Shown here: one piece after another, positions 45,292-58,800 of the stretch
How positions within the stretch are numbered: position 1 is the stretch's first letter
Layout of the letters: every line of letters starts with the position of its first letter
Source of the DNA: Paracyclopina nana
Taxonomy: Eukaryota > Arthropoda > Copepoda > Cyclopoida > Cyclopettidae
Direction of reading: 5' to 3'
NCBI GenBank assembly: GCA_019096065.1
Contig: JAGUCH010000002.1
Location: forward strand, 446,501 to 510,500
Length of the DNA stretch: 64,000 bases
Made by a program: the position numbers and the translations under genes
The notes under the pieces: model-generated
What the model was told of the DNA's origin: nothing
Seen by the model: the letters and a program-made list of their open reading frames with translations, nothing else
Database searches by the model: none

Positions 45292-47272
45292 CCTGCAACA
45301 ACGGTGAACAAATTAAATTTTCAATTAAAACTATTCCAACCTAAAAAAGTAGTCCATTAAAAAGAAGTACATACTGTTTGAAGAAAAATTAAAATTCCTG
45401 ACATGTACAAATTTCAAAAGTTAAGTGTGATAAAATTAACCTAAAATTAAATGCTACCTAAAGTAGACCTTAAGTAGACCTTTTTCCAGTTTAAGGCCTG
45501 AAAACGTCAAAAAGTCTTTGAAGATCACTTAAAGTATTGAAGTTAGGACATTATGCAACTTTCTTAGTGAGACCTAACAGAATACTTTCTTAAAATAATT
45601 TAAGTTAAGAAAGAGTTTAAACTTACAAGGAACAACAGAAACTACAATTAGACCTTTCACTAATTTATGACCTAAAAACAAAAAAAAAACTTTTCTGGAA
45701 ATTTTATAATTGTTAATTTCTTATTTAAAATCACTTTGTATGTAAGTCAAGAAATAATGGTTTGATCCATTAGGAAAATCTTACCTTCAAATAGCTGACT
45801 CAATGCTCAAGCATTAAACAGATTGAGGGCTGTCGCAAGAAAGAGTGTGAAAACAGGAGCAATAAGCCACATTGGCATGTCTCTAGTTGCAATGGCTCAA
45901 GTGAGAGCTGAGTCAAGCGCTTGCCACTTGAAGAGAGCACACAAAAAGAAAAAGGCGTCCCAGAGGATTTATTTATGTCCAATAATGAGAGAGCAAAAAC
46001 TGCGAACATTATTCTAATAAGGGCCCGTTCTCTTATTTTTCTAGCTAGGAAATACGCTTTGAGCACAGTGAAAAATGCTTTGAGCACAATGAAATACACT
46101 TTGAGCACATAGAAATATGCATTGAGCACATGCAATGAAGTTGTGAGCACATTGAATTAAGCTGCGAGCACATTGAACTAAGCTGTGAGTACAATGAATT
46201 AAGCTGTGAGCACTTTGCTACATGCTTTGAGTAAAGTGAATTGCGCTATGAGCATATTAAAATAGGCTTTGAGCACGTTTCAATACACTTTTAGCACATT
46301 GAAACATGCATTGAGCACATGCAATGAAGTTGTGAGCACATTGAATTAAGCTGCAAGCATATTGAACTAAGCTGTGAGCACATTGAATTAAGCTGCGAGC
46401 ACATTGAACTAAGCTGTGAGCACATTGAATTAAGCTGTGAGCACTGTGCTATACACTTTGAGTAAAGTGAATTGCGCTATGATCATATTAAAATAGGCTT
46501 TGAGCATGTTTTAATACACTTTTAGCACATTGCACTAAGCTGTGAACACATTGTACTTTGCTTTGAGCACAGTGAAATAGGCTTAGATCTCATTGAAATA
46601 CACTTTGAGCTTATTGAATTAAGCTATGAGCACATTACAAAGCAATGTGAGGACAATAAAGTGTGCATTGAGCACAGTTAAATAGTCTTTGCGCTTATTG
46701 AACTAAGCTGTGAGCACATTGAATTAAGCTGTTAGCACATAAAATTAAGCTTTGAGCACATTGCAATAAGCTTTGAGCACATTGAAATATCAATTATGAG
46801 CACGATACAAATTAGCGTTGAGCACTGCTTAATGCACAATCATTAGCCAATTCTCATACTGTTTCTAGCTAGGCTCCAATAATATCAAGCAAGGCTCTTT
46901 TCATTTTTACAAAAAAAGCCACTAATTTTTGATTGTTTTTGTTTGCATTATTTGGCTTAAAATTGCTAAAATTGCAATTCCAACCTTTTGCAAATATTTT
47001 TAAAGCAAATCGGGCTTATTTCTGTCCTCTTTATGAAATCCAAATTATAGATGAATTTCTTTTTTAACCTCAATTTCAATCTTTTAGTACTTTTTGATAT
47101 TTAAAAAAATAAGTTTTTTGTCGCCATACTTTATAAGCTCAAAATTGTACTTATAGTTTTAATTTTCCTGGTTTTATTCTAGAAACGTCCTTTTTGGCCT
47201 TGATTAGTCTGGAAAAGCAAGGTCACTTCTTTTGGTAAACAAGCTGTGAATGGCAAGCAAATAACTTTATTA
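45292..47272. other. intergenic region between channel and PAN-protein genes
   Basis: It holds the channel's 5' flank, a satellite (46055-46835) and AT-rich sequence. No gene was supported. Confidence 0.55.
46055..46835. repeat. GAGCACATTGAATTAAGCTGT minisatellite
   Basis: About 35 copies of a 20-22-base unit (TTGAGCACATTGAAATA or GTGAGCACATTGAATTAAGC variants), with evidence of higher-order duplication: a block near 46090-46270 recurs near 46300-46500. Confidence 0.9.
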
Positions 47273-49233
47273 CTACTTTCTGAAAATTATTTTCATGATC
47301 AAGTTTTCCTCCTCTTCTTTGGCGGAATTTTCCCCATTGGCTGCTGCTGCTGCTGCTTCTTCATCAACTTTATCAGCTTCTTCAGTTGACGTTTTCGTAT
47401 CAACACCACTATCTTCCATGTCCTCTTCTTTTGGTGGCAATAATTCTGTGGTGATGCTGAGATTTTCAATCAAAGGATCTTGGCTGTAATTCTGCACAAC
47501 TTTTTCCTTCAAAAAAAAATAATGCATCAAATATTCATTAAAAAAATCCAAAATTGCACTTTTTAAAAACAAACCTCAATTTCAATATCAGTTGAATTCA
47601 ATTCTGCAATTATTTCCTCCTCAACTTGCTAAAAAAAATTTGGATTAAAACTTTTTATTTAATTTTTTTTAAATCAATACCCTTTTTTGTCTGTTGCTAG
47701 ATTCTGGAGTAGCAATGCCCATAAATTCCCTCATTGTTTTCATATGCTGAAATTTTTAAAAAAAATAATTTCAAGTTTTAAAAAAGACTGGACAAAAGCT
47801 CACTTCTTCATCGGGCAAAGTGTCCATTTCGCAGTTTTTGTGAGCACTTATGGAATAGGGATAAGACACATTAAAACCTAGACAATAAAAAAATTACTCC
47901 CTTCGCTCGAGCTCCGCTCCGCTCGCTATAATTTTACCGTATGAGCACTCATTGAAGAGGAAGCAAGATTTGGTTTTGACGTTGTATGTGACCCAATTGC
48001 AGTTTTCTTCACTGTCAATGTGGCATTTGTGCAAACAATCCACGGGTGAAGTGACATTGAAGAACTCCACCAAAAATCCGTGGTCACAGTGGGCTAAAAC
48101 GCCGCACTTGCAATCAGAGCCAAGCTGAATTGGAGCTAAAAAAATTATAGTAGTTCACATAGGCGTCCAAATGCTGCCAGCCTTGGATTAATCGAGTGAG
48201 GCCATCATATAGCAAAAATCTATATTCATTTGATAGTTTAAATGTGAAGAACTTAATTTTAAGGTGTTGAATGACGATAGGCGTCCAAATGCTGCAAGGC
48301 TTGTATTAATTGAGCGAGTTCTTAGCTAAACAAAAATCCCAATTATCTTGCTACTTTGCAAAATGATAATTACTTAATTTTGACTTGTCAAATGATGATA
48401 GGCGTCCAAATGGTACAAGGCTAGGATTAATCGAGTGATGCCATCATATAGTAAAAAACCATATTCATTTGATAGTTTAAAGGTGAAAAACTTAATTTTA
48501 GCTCGTTAAATGATGATAGGCGTCCAAATGCTGCAAGGCTTGGATAAGTCACAATTAGCAAAAATAAAAAATATCGGTTAAATAGATTTTAAAAAGAAAA
48601 TCTACTTTTTAAAATAGTTGTAAAAAGGATTAAAAAGGATATAGGCGTCCAATTACTTCAAGGCTAAGATTAATCGAGTGAGTTGATGATTTAGCAAAAT
48701 TCCCAATTTTTTTGCTACTTTGAAAAAACATTTGACATGTTTGACGTCCAAATCCTGCAAGCCTCGGATTATTCAACCGAATAACCAACTTTATCATTTT
48801 AACCTGGATTTTGGCTAAAACCTATCATAATTCGTTAAGTGTTAAATAATTATGGCATCCCCTGTAAATTTGAGTTTTTGCAAAAAGCCGCTCCGCTCGA
48901 TTTTGCCTTAAGTTCACCTGAATAAAATCCAGTGTAATCTGAATCGGGGTGGACGCAGGTCTCCATAGCGAAGCAAAGTTTATTCTGCTCATCAAAGGAA
49001 AACCAGGTGCAATTTGGAGTTTGGCGGCAAACTTGGGCACATTCTTGCTTGCTTTCCACATCCTGAGCACGACAATTTCGAGGGGACAGTCTGTACTATA
49101 CTGAGTAGTGAACACTTACCAAGTCTAGCTTGAGGAAAATGCCCTCACACATTCCTTGGAAAGGATTGCAAATGAGCTCACTCCAAACCATGTGGCTCAA
49201 AATGGAGATGATGATTGCGAAAAATAATTTCAT
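47273..49233 (-). CDS. secreted protein with two PAN/apple-like domains and acidic tail
   Basis: Seven exons: 49120-49233, 48918-49062, 47938-48135, 47804-47877, 47681-47746, 47575-47628 and 47273-47506; 294 aa, phases matching. Signal peptide MKLFFAIIISILSHMVWS. The first domain has CAQVCRQTPNCTWFSF..LCFAMETC, the second CLHKCHIDSEENCNWVTY..SCFLFNEC. Both show the C-x3-C, C-x-W and late-Cys pattern of PAN/apple modules, which bind proteins or sugars extracellularly. The C-terminal 100 residues are Glu/Asp-rich with an AAAAAA run. The last exons are all phase 0 and short. Function unknown; secretion and extracellular binding are inferred. Confidence 0.82.
48160..48775. repeat. about 120-bp tandem repeat in a PAN-gene intron
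   Basis: The motif ATAGGCGTCCAAATGCTGCA followed by AGGCTTGGATTAATCGAGTG recurs near 48163, 48278, 48399, 48517, 48641 and 48747. It lies in the intron between the two PAN domains. Confidence 0.85.
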
Positions 49234-49831
49234 TTCAGCCCAAAATTTGAATTTGCTTCATAAAAATTTGACTTTTTCAGGAAAAAAAATTTTTTTACTC
49301 TCTGCTCTTTCTGCCTCAAAATCTTGACTAAGAATGAGGACAAAGGTGACTTTTTTTAGGGAAACATCATTAAAATGTTCAAGATTGGCTAAAATTCTTG
49401 GAATTTCACTATAAAAAAAGCTAGCATAGCATATTTTATTTACAAATGGGTCATTTAAGTCTAGACAGGTTTTGTCAACTTATGCAAGGTTTCTTAAGTG
49501 TAATTCTAGATTTTTTACACAAATTGTCAGTAAAAAAATTGAATAATTCTGAAAGCCCAAATTATCATATTTTTTTTCAACTTATGCAAGGTTTTTGAAG
49601 TGTAATTCTAGATTTTTAAACAAATTGTCAGTAAAAAAATTGAATAGTTCTAAAATCCCAAATTTTCATATTTTTTTTTAGTTTGTAGTTTTTTAGCTAT
49701 AGAATAAAAAGAATTCAAAGCATTTTGAAAAATAACATAAAAGGAACTTTAACAGTTTCACTCACTCAACCTTTCAGCAATGTTTTGAAAAGTAAATCAT
49801 ATATATGATGAAAAGTAAAGAGTTTATATTT
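49234..49831. other. intergenic region with a 105-bp tandem duplication
   Basis: 49471-49575 and 49578-49680 are two copies of a segment containing CAACTTATGCAAGG and TTGTCAGTAAAAAAATTGAA. The rest is unassigned flank of the PAN gene (5') and the glucosidase gene (3'). Confidence 0.75.
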
Positions 49832-52800
49832 TTAAACTTCATAATTGACATCAATTTCATCTAATGGAGGTTCACAAGCACTAGGATAAACCAGTTGAAG
49901 TGTCAGCTTTTGTTTGGTGAATGAAAAGAATTTGGGAGCATCTGTGAAAAAATCTCATTTTGAATTTTTTCCAACCAAATTAATTTTGTAGCTCACCTAG
50001 GCAAAGGAAATCAATTTCCTCACCAGATTCTGCCTTGATTGTCACAAATTTTGAGTCATTGGACAAACACTCAAAAGTGGTGGAGTCCTCTTCAATGATC
50101 ATGTTAAATTTTGTGCCCAGGTAGGTTAATCCCTTGAAGGTCATTTTACTGACTCCAGGTGGAAAGTGGTTAACTGGTTTCACTTCCAAACAGAAGGGGT
50201 AATTTCTCAGCCCTCCATAGCCATAAATCAAAGCTTGCAAAAATCCTCCAGCTCCAGTAATGAAATTCACTGCTCCTGTCCCAGTTTGAACCTCAGTCCA
50301 AACCTTGAATTTGATCTTTCGATACTTTTAAAAGTATTTTAATGCTTTTAGTTCACTTACATTGAAAGGTTGCCTGACATAAGGCTGGTAGCTTTTGTTG
50401 AACATCAGCTCAGCTTTGTCAAAATCTCCAACATCCATCCAACTAAAAAAAATTTTAAAGAAATTTCAAAAGACTTGCTTTAAAATTTTACTTGATGGCA
50501 AAAATGCTCCAGGTCATAGCAGGTCCATTAGGGTCAGTGATAGGCTCATACAGCTCCAGGTCATTTCTTTTGACATCATTTGGCATTTTCCAGAGGAGAG
50601 GATAATTAAGCAAAACTGCATCAGCTTGCTTCACCAAGTTCAATTTACCTAAAAAAATAGATAAATACAACCAGGATACAGGTGTGTACATTTGATTTAA
50701 CCACCATTTGAGTACTGCTCATCAAACCCCTCAAATTCTTCATGATATCTCTTTTGGGTGTTGAAGGTGAATACAAGTTTCTTCGCTTTGTCCAGCCATT
50801 CTTGAGGCACATATGCCTCAGCTAAAATTTAACTCATTCAAACAATGAAACATCTTTTAAAAAGTTAAAGTTACCATCTAAAGAAGCCATACAAGCCAAC
50901 CATCTAGCTGTGCTGATGGCATAATTAGCAATTAAGTTGGTATATATGGAGTTATCAACACTTTCCTGGTATTCATCTGGGGGCATGACACCTAAAAATT
51001 AAGAGTTATAAGTTACCTTCACTGGTAAATGTAACACTGTTTACCATTGACTTCATACTGGGACTTTGACTCATTGAAGGTGAGCCTACTTTGCCAGAAG
51101 TTGGCCATTTCAATTGGGAAGTCAATGTTCTCATCAAGCCAAAATAGATCTCTTGTTGCAGCTATGTAAGACCTCAGGGCAAACGATACCCCACTAGAAA
51201 ACTCCCTAATAAATCCTATATGAAACCCTCATAAGAACCTCATCACCTCAAAATGGCAAATTTTTATCTTTTTAGGCTTCTACTGAGTGTGGTTGTTTGA
51301 TATTTGATGAAAAAAGTATCATATGATTAATAAAATTGTTGAGTTATTTAGCATTAAACGAATTGCAGCGTCCCTTATGGACTCTTATAAATCCCTCATT
51401 GAGCCTTATAAATATTTTTCGAAATGTGATTTTTCTATTCTGCAGTGTTAGCTCTGATTTTATTATGTTTTATGGCTTGCAACAGTTTGTGTTGACTGCT
51501 AGTAGAGTGAAATTCAACTTTTGTTCAGGAACTTTATCAATTTCCAATACATATGAATCCCTTATACCACTATAAGGGATTTATAGTCCTAAATTTCCTT
51601 GTGCAACCACTAATAATACTATCACTTACAATTGGTGGAAGAACAAAAATCATCATTTAAAATGATTGCTATCTTTTGTTTACATTTTAATGTTGTTTTG
51701 ATTAAAGATTTAAGCAAAAATACGCTAATATAAATGTATTAAAATTGCCTTATTTCATGTTGCTTTTATTGCCCAGTTAGATGATGTCAATTTATTAAGT
51801 CATCTAGTTATTTTTCTTGTTAGCTCAAAATCTTATGCTCTCTTTAAAAGGTGGTGATGCAATTACTTAAGTCAACTATACGATTTTATAAAATTATGCA
51901 AATTAGTTTGGGATAGTATAATCCTTTCAGTGAATTTTTTATAATTGGTAATAATGCTATATTGATAATTAGATATTCTTCCTTTTGTGCAAGTATTAGA
52001 TTGCTTCCATCTTGCTTCCTCTAGGCTTAGACATAACTTTGAAATAAAACCTACTCTCATATAAATCACTAATAAAAGGCTTGTGTCATGAGACTTTCAT
52101 TACGCTATGCTATTAACAAAATTTAATATAGTTTCGTAAACTGTTTGTAGATGGCGCTGTGACTGTTTCTTTTATTTTGGTTAACTGTATTAATGAAGAA
52201 GCTTAAATACATGCAGAAAATTTCAAGAATCATTAATATTATTTGATCTAAACTTATTTTGGATCAATAATTACACAACAACACCTTGTAATGCCTTTGC
52301 ATAATTGATTTTTCACTTAATTTTCAAATGCATTAATTTTGATCAAATATCTGAAATTCATTTTTTTTTCAAATTTTTTCATGATATCTTAGATATTGAT
52401 TTTTCAAAGAGTCTTCCTTGATACTCTTCCAGAATAAAAGTATCATGGACAAGTTCAGGATTGAACTTATCCAGGATAAACTTTCTTAAATTCTGAGGAA
52501 GGGCGATCTCTTATAATTCTCAGTTTACAGGAGGGCTTGATAAGGCTGCACCCTTATAAACCCACATAAAAATCTCATAGTATAAGGGATAATTTACAAT
52601 TATGTATAGACGATTTTTTTTATAACGCTGGAAAAAAGTACTCCTATGACACTAATGTCAAGCTTATAAATTAACGGATTTATATGGGTTTCATAGGAGA
52701 GCAGAAAATCAAGGAAATTTTTAATAAATATGCAAACAAAAAATAAGAATGAATGCCTTATGCCAATACCTATTTATAAGCAATTCATAAGGAAGGTAAG

Positions 52801-55800
52801 GCTAGGAGCAATTTTAAAAAAATATTATAACTGACACTGCAACATGAAGTGATGAATAACAAAGCAGTTTAGCATTAATTAGTGATAATGGCAACAAATG
52901 CTACCACATGAATGCTTGCAAATGAGTAAAAAAGCATGATCTAAAAAAATCTTGACTGATAAAAAAGTAGTAAGGATCTCCAGATTCATGAGCCAAACAT
53001 GACAGCAGAGAAGTTAGTCCAATCCAAATAGCTAATACTTTAAATGAAGTGCATGTACTCAGTGATGAATAATATCAAGGCATTTCACCGATAATTTCAT
53101 CACTGAAGGAGATATTCACTTTTGAAAAATCAGTTATTTTGGGCTGTCCCTTATAAAAAATAGCAAAAAGTGTCACATGATTCTCCTATATATGGGCGTT
53201 TTATACTACAGTCATAACTTATGAAAGCATGATGAAACCCTATTATCATAAGGCCAATTTTCTAGTGGGGTATGTCTCCAGTTATATGCTGCTCATTCTC
53301 CCTACACAGTGGGCATGTATCCGGAGTCACTTCTGCCCCAGTGAAAGCACTCTCCCATGGAAACCTAGGAAAAGTATGAAATCATCCATATACTCACATA
53401 TCCAAAATGGAAATCGAACAAGCCCATAAGTCAAATCGCAACAAAAACTATGCCTAAGTAAGGCACACACATTTTTGTACTGTTCTGGCATTTTATAACT
53501 GGAGCAACTGTTTGCTATTACTGTACCTTGCTCCTTGATATCCTCCACTTTGAGCTCTCTTTAAAGCCTCTGGCATCTTTCTGATCCTGTAGTTGAGCAT
53601 TTCCCTAGCCAATTCAGGCCTGAAGAGCAGAATTGCAGGGAACATCCATGTTTCCTAGTCAGGCAACTTCAATTTAAAGTGCTTTAAGCTAGATTTGTGG
53701 TAGTACCATGTCCCAGAACACATGTCCCATGTAATCCTGGAATAGTTTCCCATTAGCCAGGCCTCCAGGGGAGAGCCCGAAGAAATCATCTTTGCTATGC
53801 AAAGCTGGAAGACTACTGTACAAGTAGTAAAAGGCCCCAACTATGGCCTCATTCAGATTGTAGTCTACATTTGGTCCTTCTAACACAATTTGGCCCTGAT
53901 TCCATATCTCTTCCCAATTTGCTATGTGATCTTGAGCCAAAATTTCCCCAATACCATCCATTGCCAAAAGGATCTTTGCTGAATGCAGAAACATATTAAT
54001 AAGATCTTCATTATGGGTTTGGCTTACCTTGTTCAAATTCTGCAAGCGCTCTCTCTTGATCAGTATCGATGCTCATCAGGAAGAAGAAGGATTTGGAGAA
54101 TTCTCCAACATTTAGGTCCAATGTTTCAGGCAAGGCAGGCTGGTTAGCATAAATATGCACAATGGGCCTTCCATACTCCTCTAGTTCAGGTGAACTCACC
54201 ACACCATATTTGTAACTTGTAAATGGAAATGTTATGTTTTTATAACTTTCACCATTCATGGCGCTAGCGCGTCGTCCTTCAGTAATATAGTAGTATAGTA
54301 GCATAGTACGAGCCGCGCTGCCTAACCACACTTTCACCTAGCAGGATGTACAATGCGATTTCACCTTGACAGTACATTGTATATACAGTGCTTGGTTGAG
54401 AAATAAACTCAGTTGTGGCTTTGTACGAGAGAAGTCAGGTATCGCTATACAACACCAAATTCACAACAATTGGTGGCAGCCACTTACCTACAGCCCTGGA
54501 GGGAATGAAGTGTGAGTGATGCTGTGTTCTATTTAAATGGCTGATAGTGAGGACGAATATTTTGAGGAGGAATATTACGAAGAGGCTTCGTCACAAGGCA
54601 CAATTCAAGCTACTGCTCCACCACAAGACGATAACACAGAAACCTCCGCATTTCCCCAACAAAATCTGTTCACCATGGCTCAACGTAATATCAAGGCAAT
54701 TGATGTGCCTGAATTTAGTGGTGACCCGGCAGTTGACAAGCTGCAAGCACGAGCATGGGCTAGGAGGATCGACGATTTAAAAGCCCTTGCCAACGACAAC
54801 ATCCCAGCTGGACAGCCGCAACGGTGGACAGACGAAATGACGGCCATGTACGCTGCCATGGCACTCAAGGCCAAGGCAGCACAATGGTATAACACCCTAA
54901 AGGAAGAGGGATTTGCTCCTAAACAGTGGAGTGGAGCATCTGGTCTGAAGAAGGAGTTCCTGGATCATTGGCATCATGAGGCCACTTTAGCCGAACAGTC
55001 CGCAATCGAGGACAGCCTGGTGCAGGAGGCATCAGAATCCGTGCGGGATTTCTACGACCGTGTAAAAACTGGAGTCATGACCCTGATGGAGACTTTCATC
55101 GTCCTTGGTGAGGGCGAGTACGCCACAAATGACGCTGCCGTAGAAATGTGCAAGAGGAGCGCATATGTGTTCGCATGCCGGCGAAAGTTTATTCAAGGTC
55201 TGTTACCTGCCATCAAGAAGCAGGTGATCGTGCATGACATCACGGACCTTAAAGAAATCTTCAAAGTTGCGAAACGTGTAGAGGCCTCATTGTCAAGTGA
55301 GAAGAAAGCCACTGTACCAGTCCCTGAAGTCCATGCTGTTGAGCAGGCCGACAGTGCTCAGGAGAGCAATCCTCACGACCAGCCTCTGACACTAGGAGCA
55401 CTTGTAAATCTAATCAATGGAAGTGGAGCGCGAGGACAGGCGCGAGGACAAGTGCGAGGACAAGCCCGAGGACAAGTGCGGGGTCCTGCAAGTGGACAGT
55501 TCCGAGCCAACGTGGTCTGCTGGTATTGCACCAAGAAGAATCATAGTGAGGCTGAGTGTTTTTCCAGGCAAGCAGATGCTGCTAAGGGCGTGTACAACCC
55601 AAGGCCTGGCAGTAAGAGAGCAACAGAGCAAGAGGCAAAGAAGGTCAATGAAGTTCGTGCCTCCTACCATTCCAACCCTTTAAACTGGTAAACGACCAGG
55701 GTGGGCTCCGCACCACTGGTCGTCGCAAGGTCGTTGAGCTTTTTCACGCAATCACAAGTTTCAGCCTGCTATCCTCGAATGAGAATACCAAACGACCTTG

Positions 55801-58800
55801 TGTATCAATCCACAGCCTTGGAGCCACCTTTGAAATGTTGTTTGACACTGGCTCCAATATCTCCCTGTTATCGCGTATGGCATTCAGGAGAATTGCCCCC
55901 CAACTAAGACCTCAGAAAATTACAAATGCTCCGATGTTACGTGCAACTTGTGCTTCCGGAAACCCTTTAAGGATCAATGGACTTTATGAAATAGACTGTA
56001 TGATAGAAGGCCGACAGTTGAAGTGGCCATTTTATGTGTGCGAGGGACTCGCACTTGATGGGATCGTGGGTATTGACCTGATCCATGCTACCGGCTTGTT
56101 TTATGATCCCATATCGATGGAAATCCGCTCTGCAAATAAGTTACAACTTGAGGCGAGAACTCAGAAAAAGACGTACATACCGGCCAGAAGTGTTGCTACA
56201 ATCTCTGTGCAGCTAAAGAACCAGGACAATGCGCCCATAGGCCATTTTGAAGGATGTCTCCAAATAAGCGATGCCGCCCAGCTTTGCAAGGAGGATTGCC
56301 TCATCCGCTCTAATCAACAAGGAATCGCTAATATTAAGGTTACAAATGCAGGATTATTGCCTATTGAGTTAGACAAGGGTTCTTTTATAGGGCAAATTTT
56401 CAGTGTTGATAAGATTGTCCCTGTTCATGATGTGTTCTTAAATGATAAAAATGTTTTGGGGAGGCCTTCTAGGCAGGTGGAGGACTATATTCTAAAGCAT
56501 GCAAATCTTGATCATCTTCCTCCTAATTTACGTCAGAGTTACTTGAAGTGTTTACTTCGTAATTCTGACGTTATTTCCACTTCAGAATTTGACTTGGGTG
56601 ATTGCACCCTGATGAAACACAAAATTGACCTACATGACCACCGACCAGTTCATGCCAAACAATTCCAGATTCCCATGTCACATCTTGATGAAATCAACAA
56701 AAGCATTGAAGAATGGCTTAAGATGGGCATTGTGGAACCCTGCGATTCTCCCTGGAACTCAAGTATTTTCTGTGTGCCGAAGAAACTGCCCGATGGGGGT
56801 ACTGGTTGGAGACCAGTGGTGGATTATAGAGGCCTAAATGCAAAAACAGAGCCCTCTAGCTACAGACTCCCTCTTATTTCTGAATGTTTGGATGACATAG
56901 GATCATCAGGTACCCGTTTGTTTTCGCAGCTTGATCTTCGACACGGATTTCACCAAATGCAATTGGCACCATCTTCAAGACCCTACACAGCTTTCACTAT
57001 ACCTGGAAAGGGCCAATACAGCTATATTCGGGCACCCTTTGGCTTAACAGGGATGCCACTTACCTTTCAACGAATGATGATGTGTGCTTTCCAAGGTCTG
57101 ACGCCTTCCCGTGTATTGATATACCTGGATGATGTGCTTGTCAAGGGTAGTGGGCATGAAGACATGTTAGTAGGCCTTGAAGAATGTTTTGCGAGACTTC
57201 GGAAGGCCAACCTAAAGTTGAATTTACCCAAATGTAGTTTTGGAACAGAATCTTGCACTTACTTGGGTTTCACTTTGACCCCTGAGGGCTACAAGCCAAA
57301 TCGAAGGAAATTGGATGCTATATCGAATGTGAAGCCACCCTCTAATGTCAAAGAAATCAGGCAATTTCTGGGTCTAACTAACTTTTTCAGAGCGTGTATT
57401 CCTCAATTTAGCAGACATTCAAAGGAATTGTCTCGTCTTACTTGTAAGGACAGTGGATGGAAGGGCGGCCCTCTTCCTCCAAAAGCAATGAAATCTTTTG
57501 AGATTCTGAAGAAGATGCTATGTATGGAACCTGTGCTAGCCTATCCCAAACCCGGCCTAGATTTTCATCTCTATGTTGATGCCTCTCAAGGTGCTGTTGA
57601 TGCCGATGATGGAGGCCTTGGAGCAGTACTTATCCAATATCAAGATAATAGTCCACGAGTAATTGGTTATGCCTCAAGAGGTCTTCAGAAGCATGAAAAG
57701 AACTACACTCCGTATTTGTTAGAACTGCTAGCCTGCACATGGGCAATTGATCACTTTGCAGTTTATTTAACTGGTAACCCATTTACGTTATACACTGACC
57801 ATAAGCCATTAGAGAAGTTGAACAAGACACATTCCAGAACATTGAACCGCTTGCAGCAACAGATGTTAGAACACAATTTTACGATGCAGTATTGTCCAGG
57901 AGCAGAGAACCCTGCTGATTATTGTTCGAGGAATATTCCTGAACTTTTGCGAGGTGGTGAAACCCACAGTGTCGCTATTGAGGCCATGGAGGACATGGCA
58001 GCTATGAAGAAGCTACAATCTACAGATTTGGTAGTTGCGGCCTTACTTTCCTTTGTCAAACAAGGACTTGTACCCAGACAACCTGAGTTGAAGCGAATTA
58101 TTAGAAGATACGGCCCTATTTGTGAAGTCAAGAATGACTTGTTGTTTGTGAAGAGTGGGCCTTTGGACAAGTCAGTGTTGGCAGCACCGGCTGTTTGTCA
58201 TGCTGACATTATAAGTGCTGCACATGCCGCCGTTGGGCACAAGGGCATCTACAAAACCAGTGAAAGAATTCGCGAGCAGTATTTTTGGCCTAGTTTACTG
58301 GCTGATGTTGAGGAATACATCAGTTCATGTTGGAAATGTGACAGAACCAAACCTAAGCAATCACAGCCAAATGTGGAATTGCTGCCCCACCAGCAACCAA
58401 AGGGCCGCTGGAGCGGGTCCATGCTGACCTCTTTGGACCTTTGAGGGATTCAGATGGAAAGAAGTATATTTTGGTTATCACTGATTCTTTTAGCAAGTAT
58501 GCAGAGTTTGTTGCTCTGGAGAACAAACAACCTGACACTGTTGCTGGGGCCATTTTTAATCGATGGATTGCAAGATTCGGCTCGCCAGCTGTGCTCATTA
58601 CCGATGGAGGGGCAGAATTCACATCAAAGTTGAGTCAATCGCTTTATGATCTGCTCCAGATAGACAAGCGCAAAACCAGCCCTAGCCACCCTCAGTGCAA
58701 TGCGGCTGCTGAAGTTATTAATAAGCACATTATAAGTTACTTGCAGAAGATGCTTGATACATCTTCTCCTTTGGAATGGGAACCCCTTCTCCCTGCGCTT

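Noticed and set aside
45800..46150. 116-codon minus-strand frame near the GAGCACATTGAA array
   Set aside because: Half of it is satellite, the rest lacks domain or splice evidence.
51336..51575. Candidate transposase frame in the 2,082-bp element
   Set aside because: 79 codons with no DDE/D or DNA-binding motif; the element appears non-autonomous.
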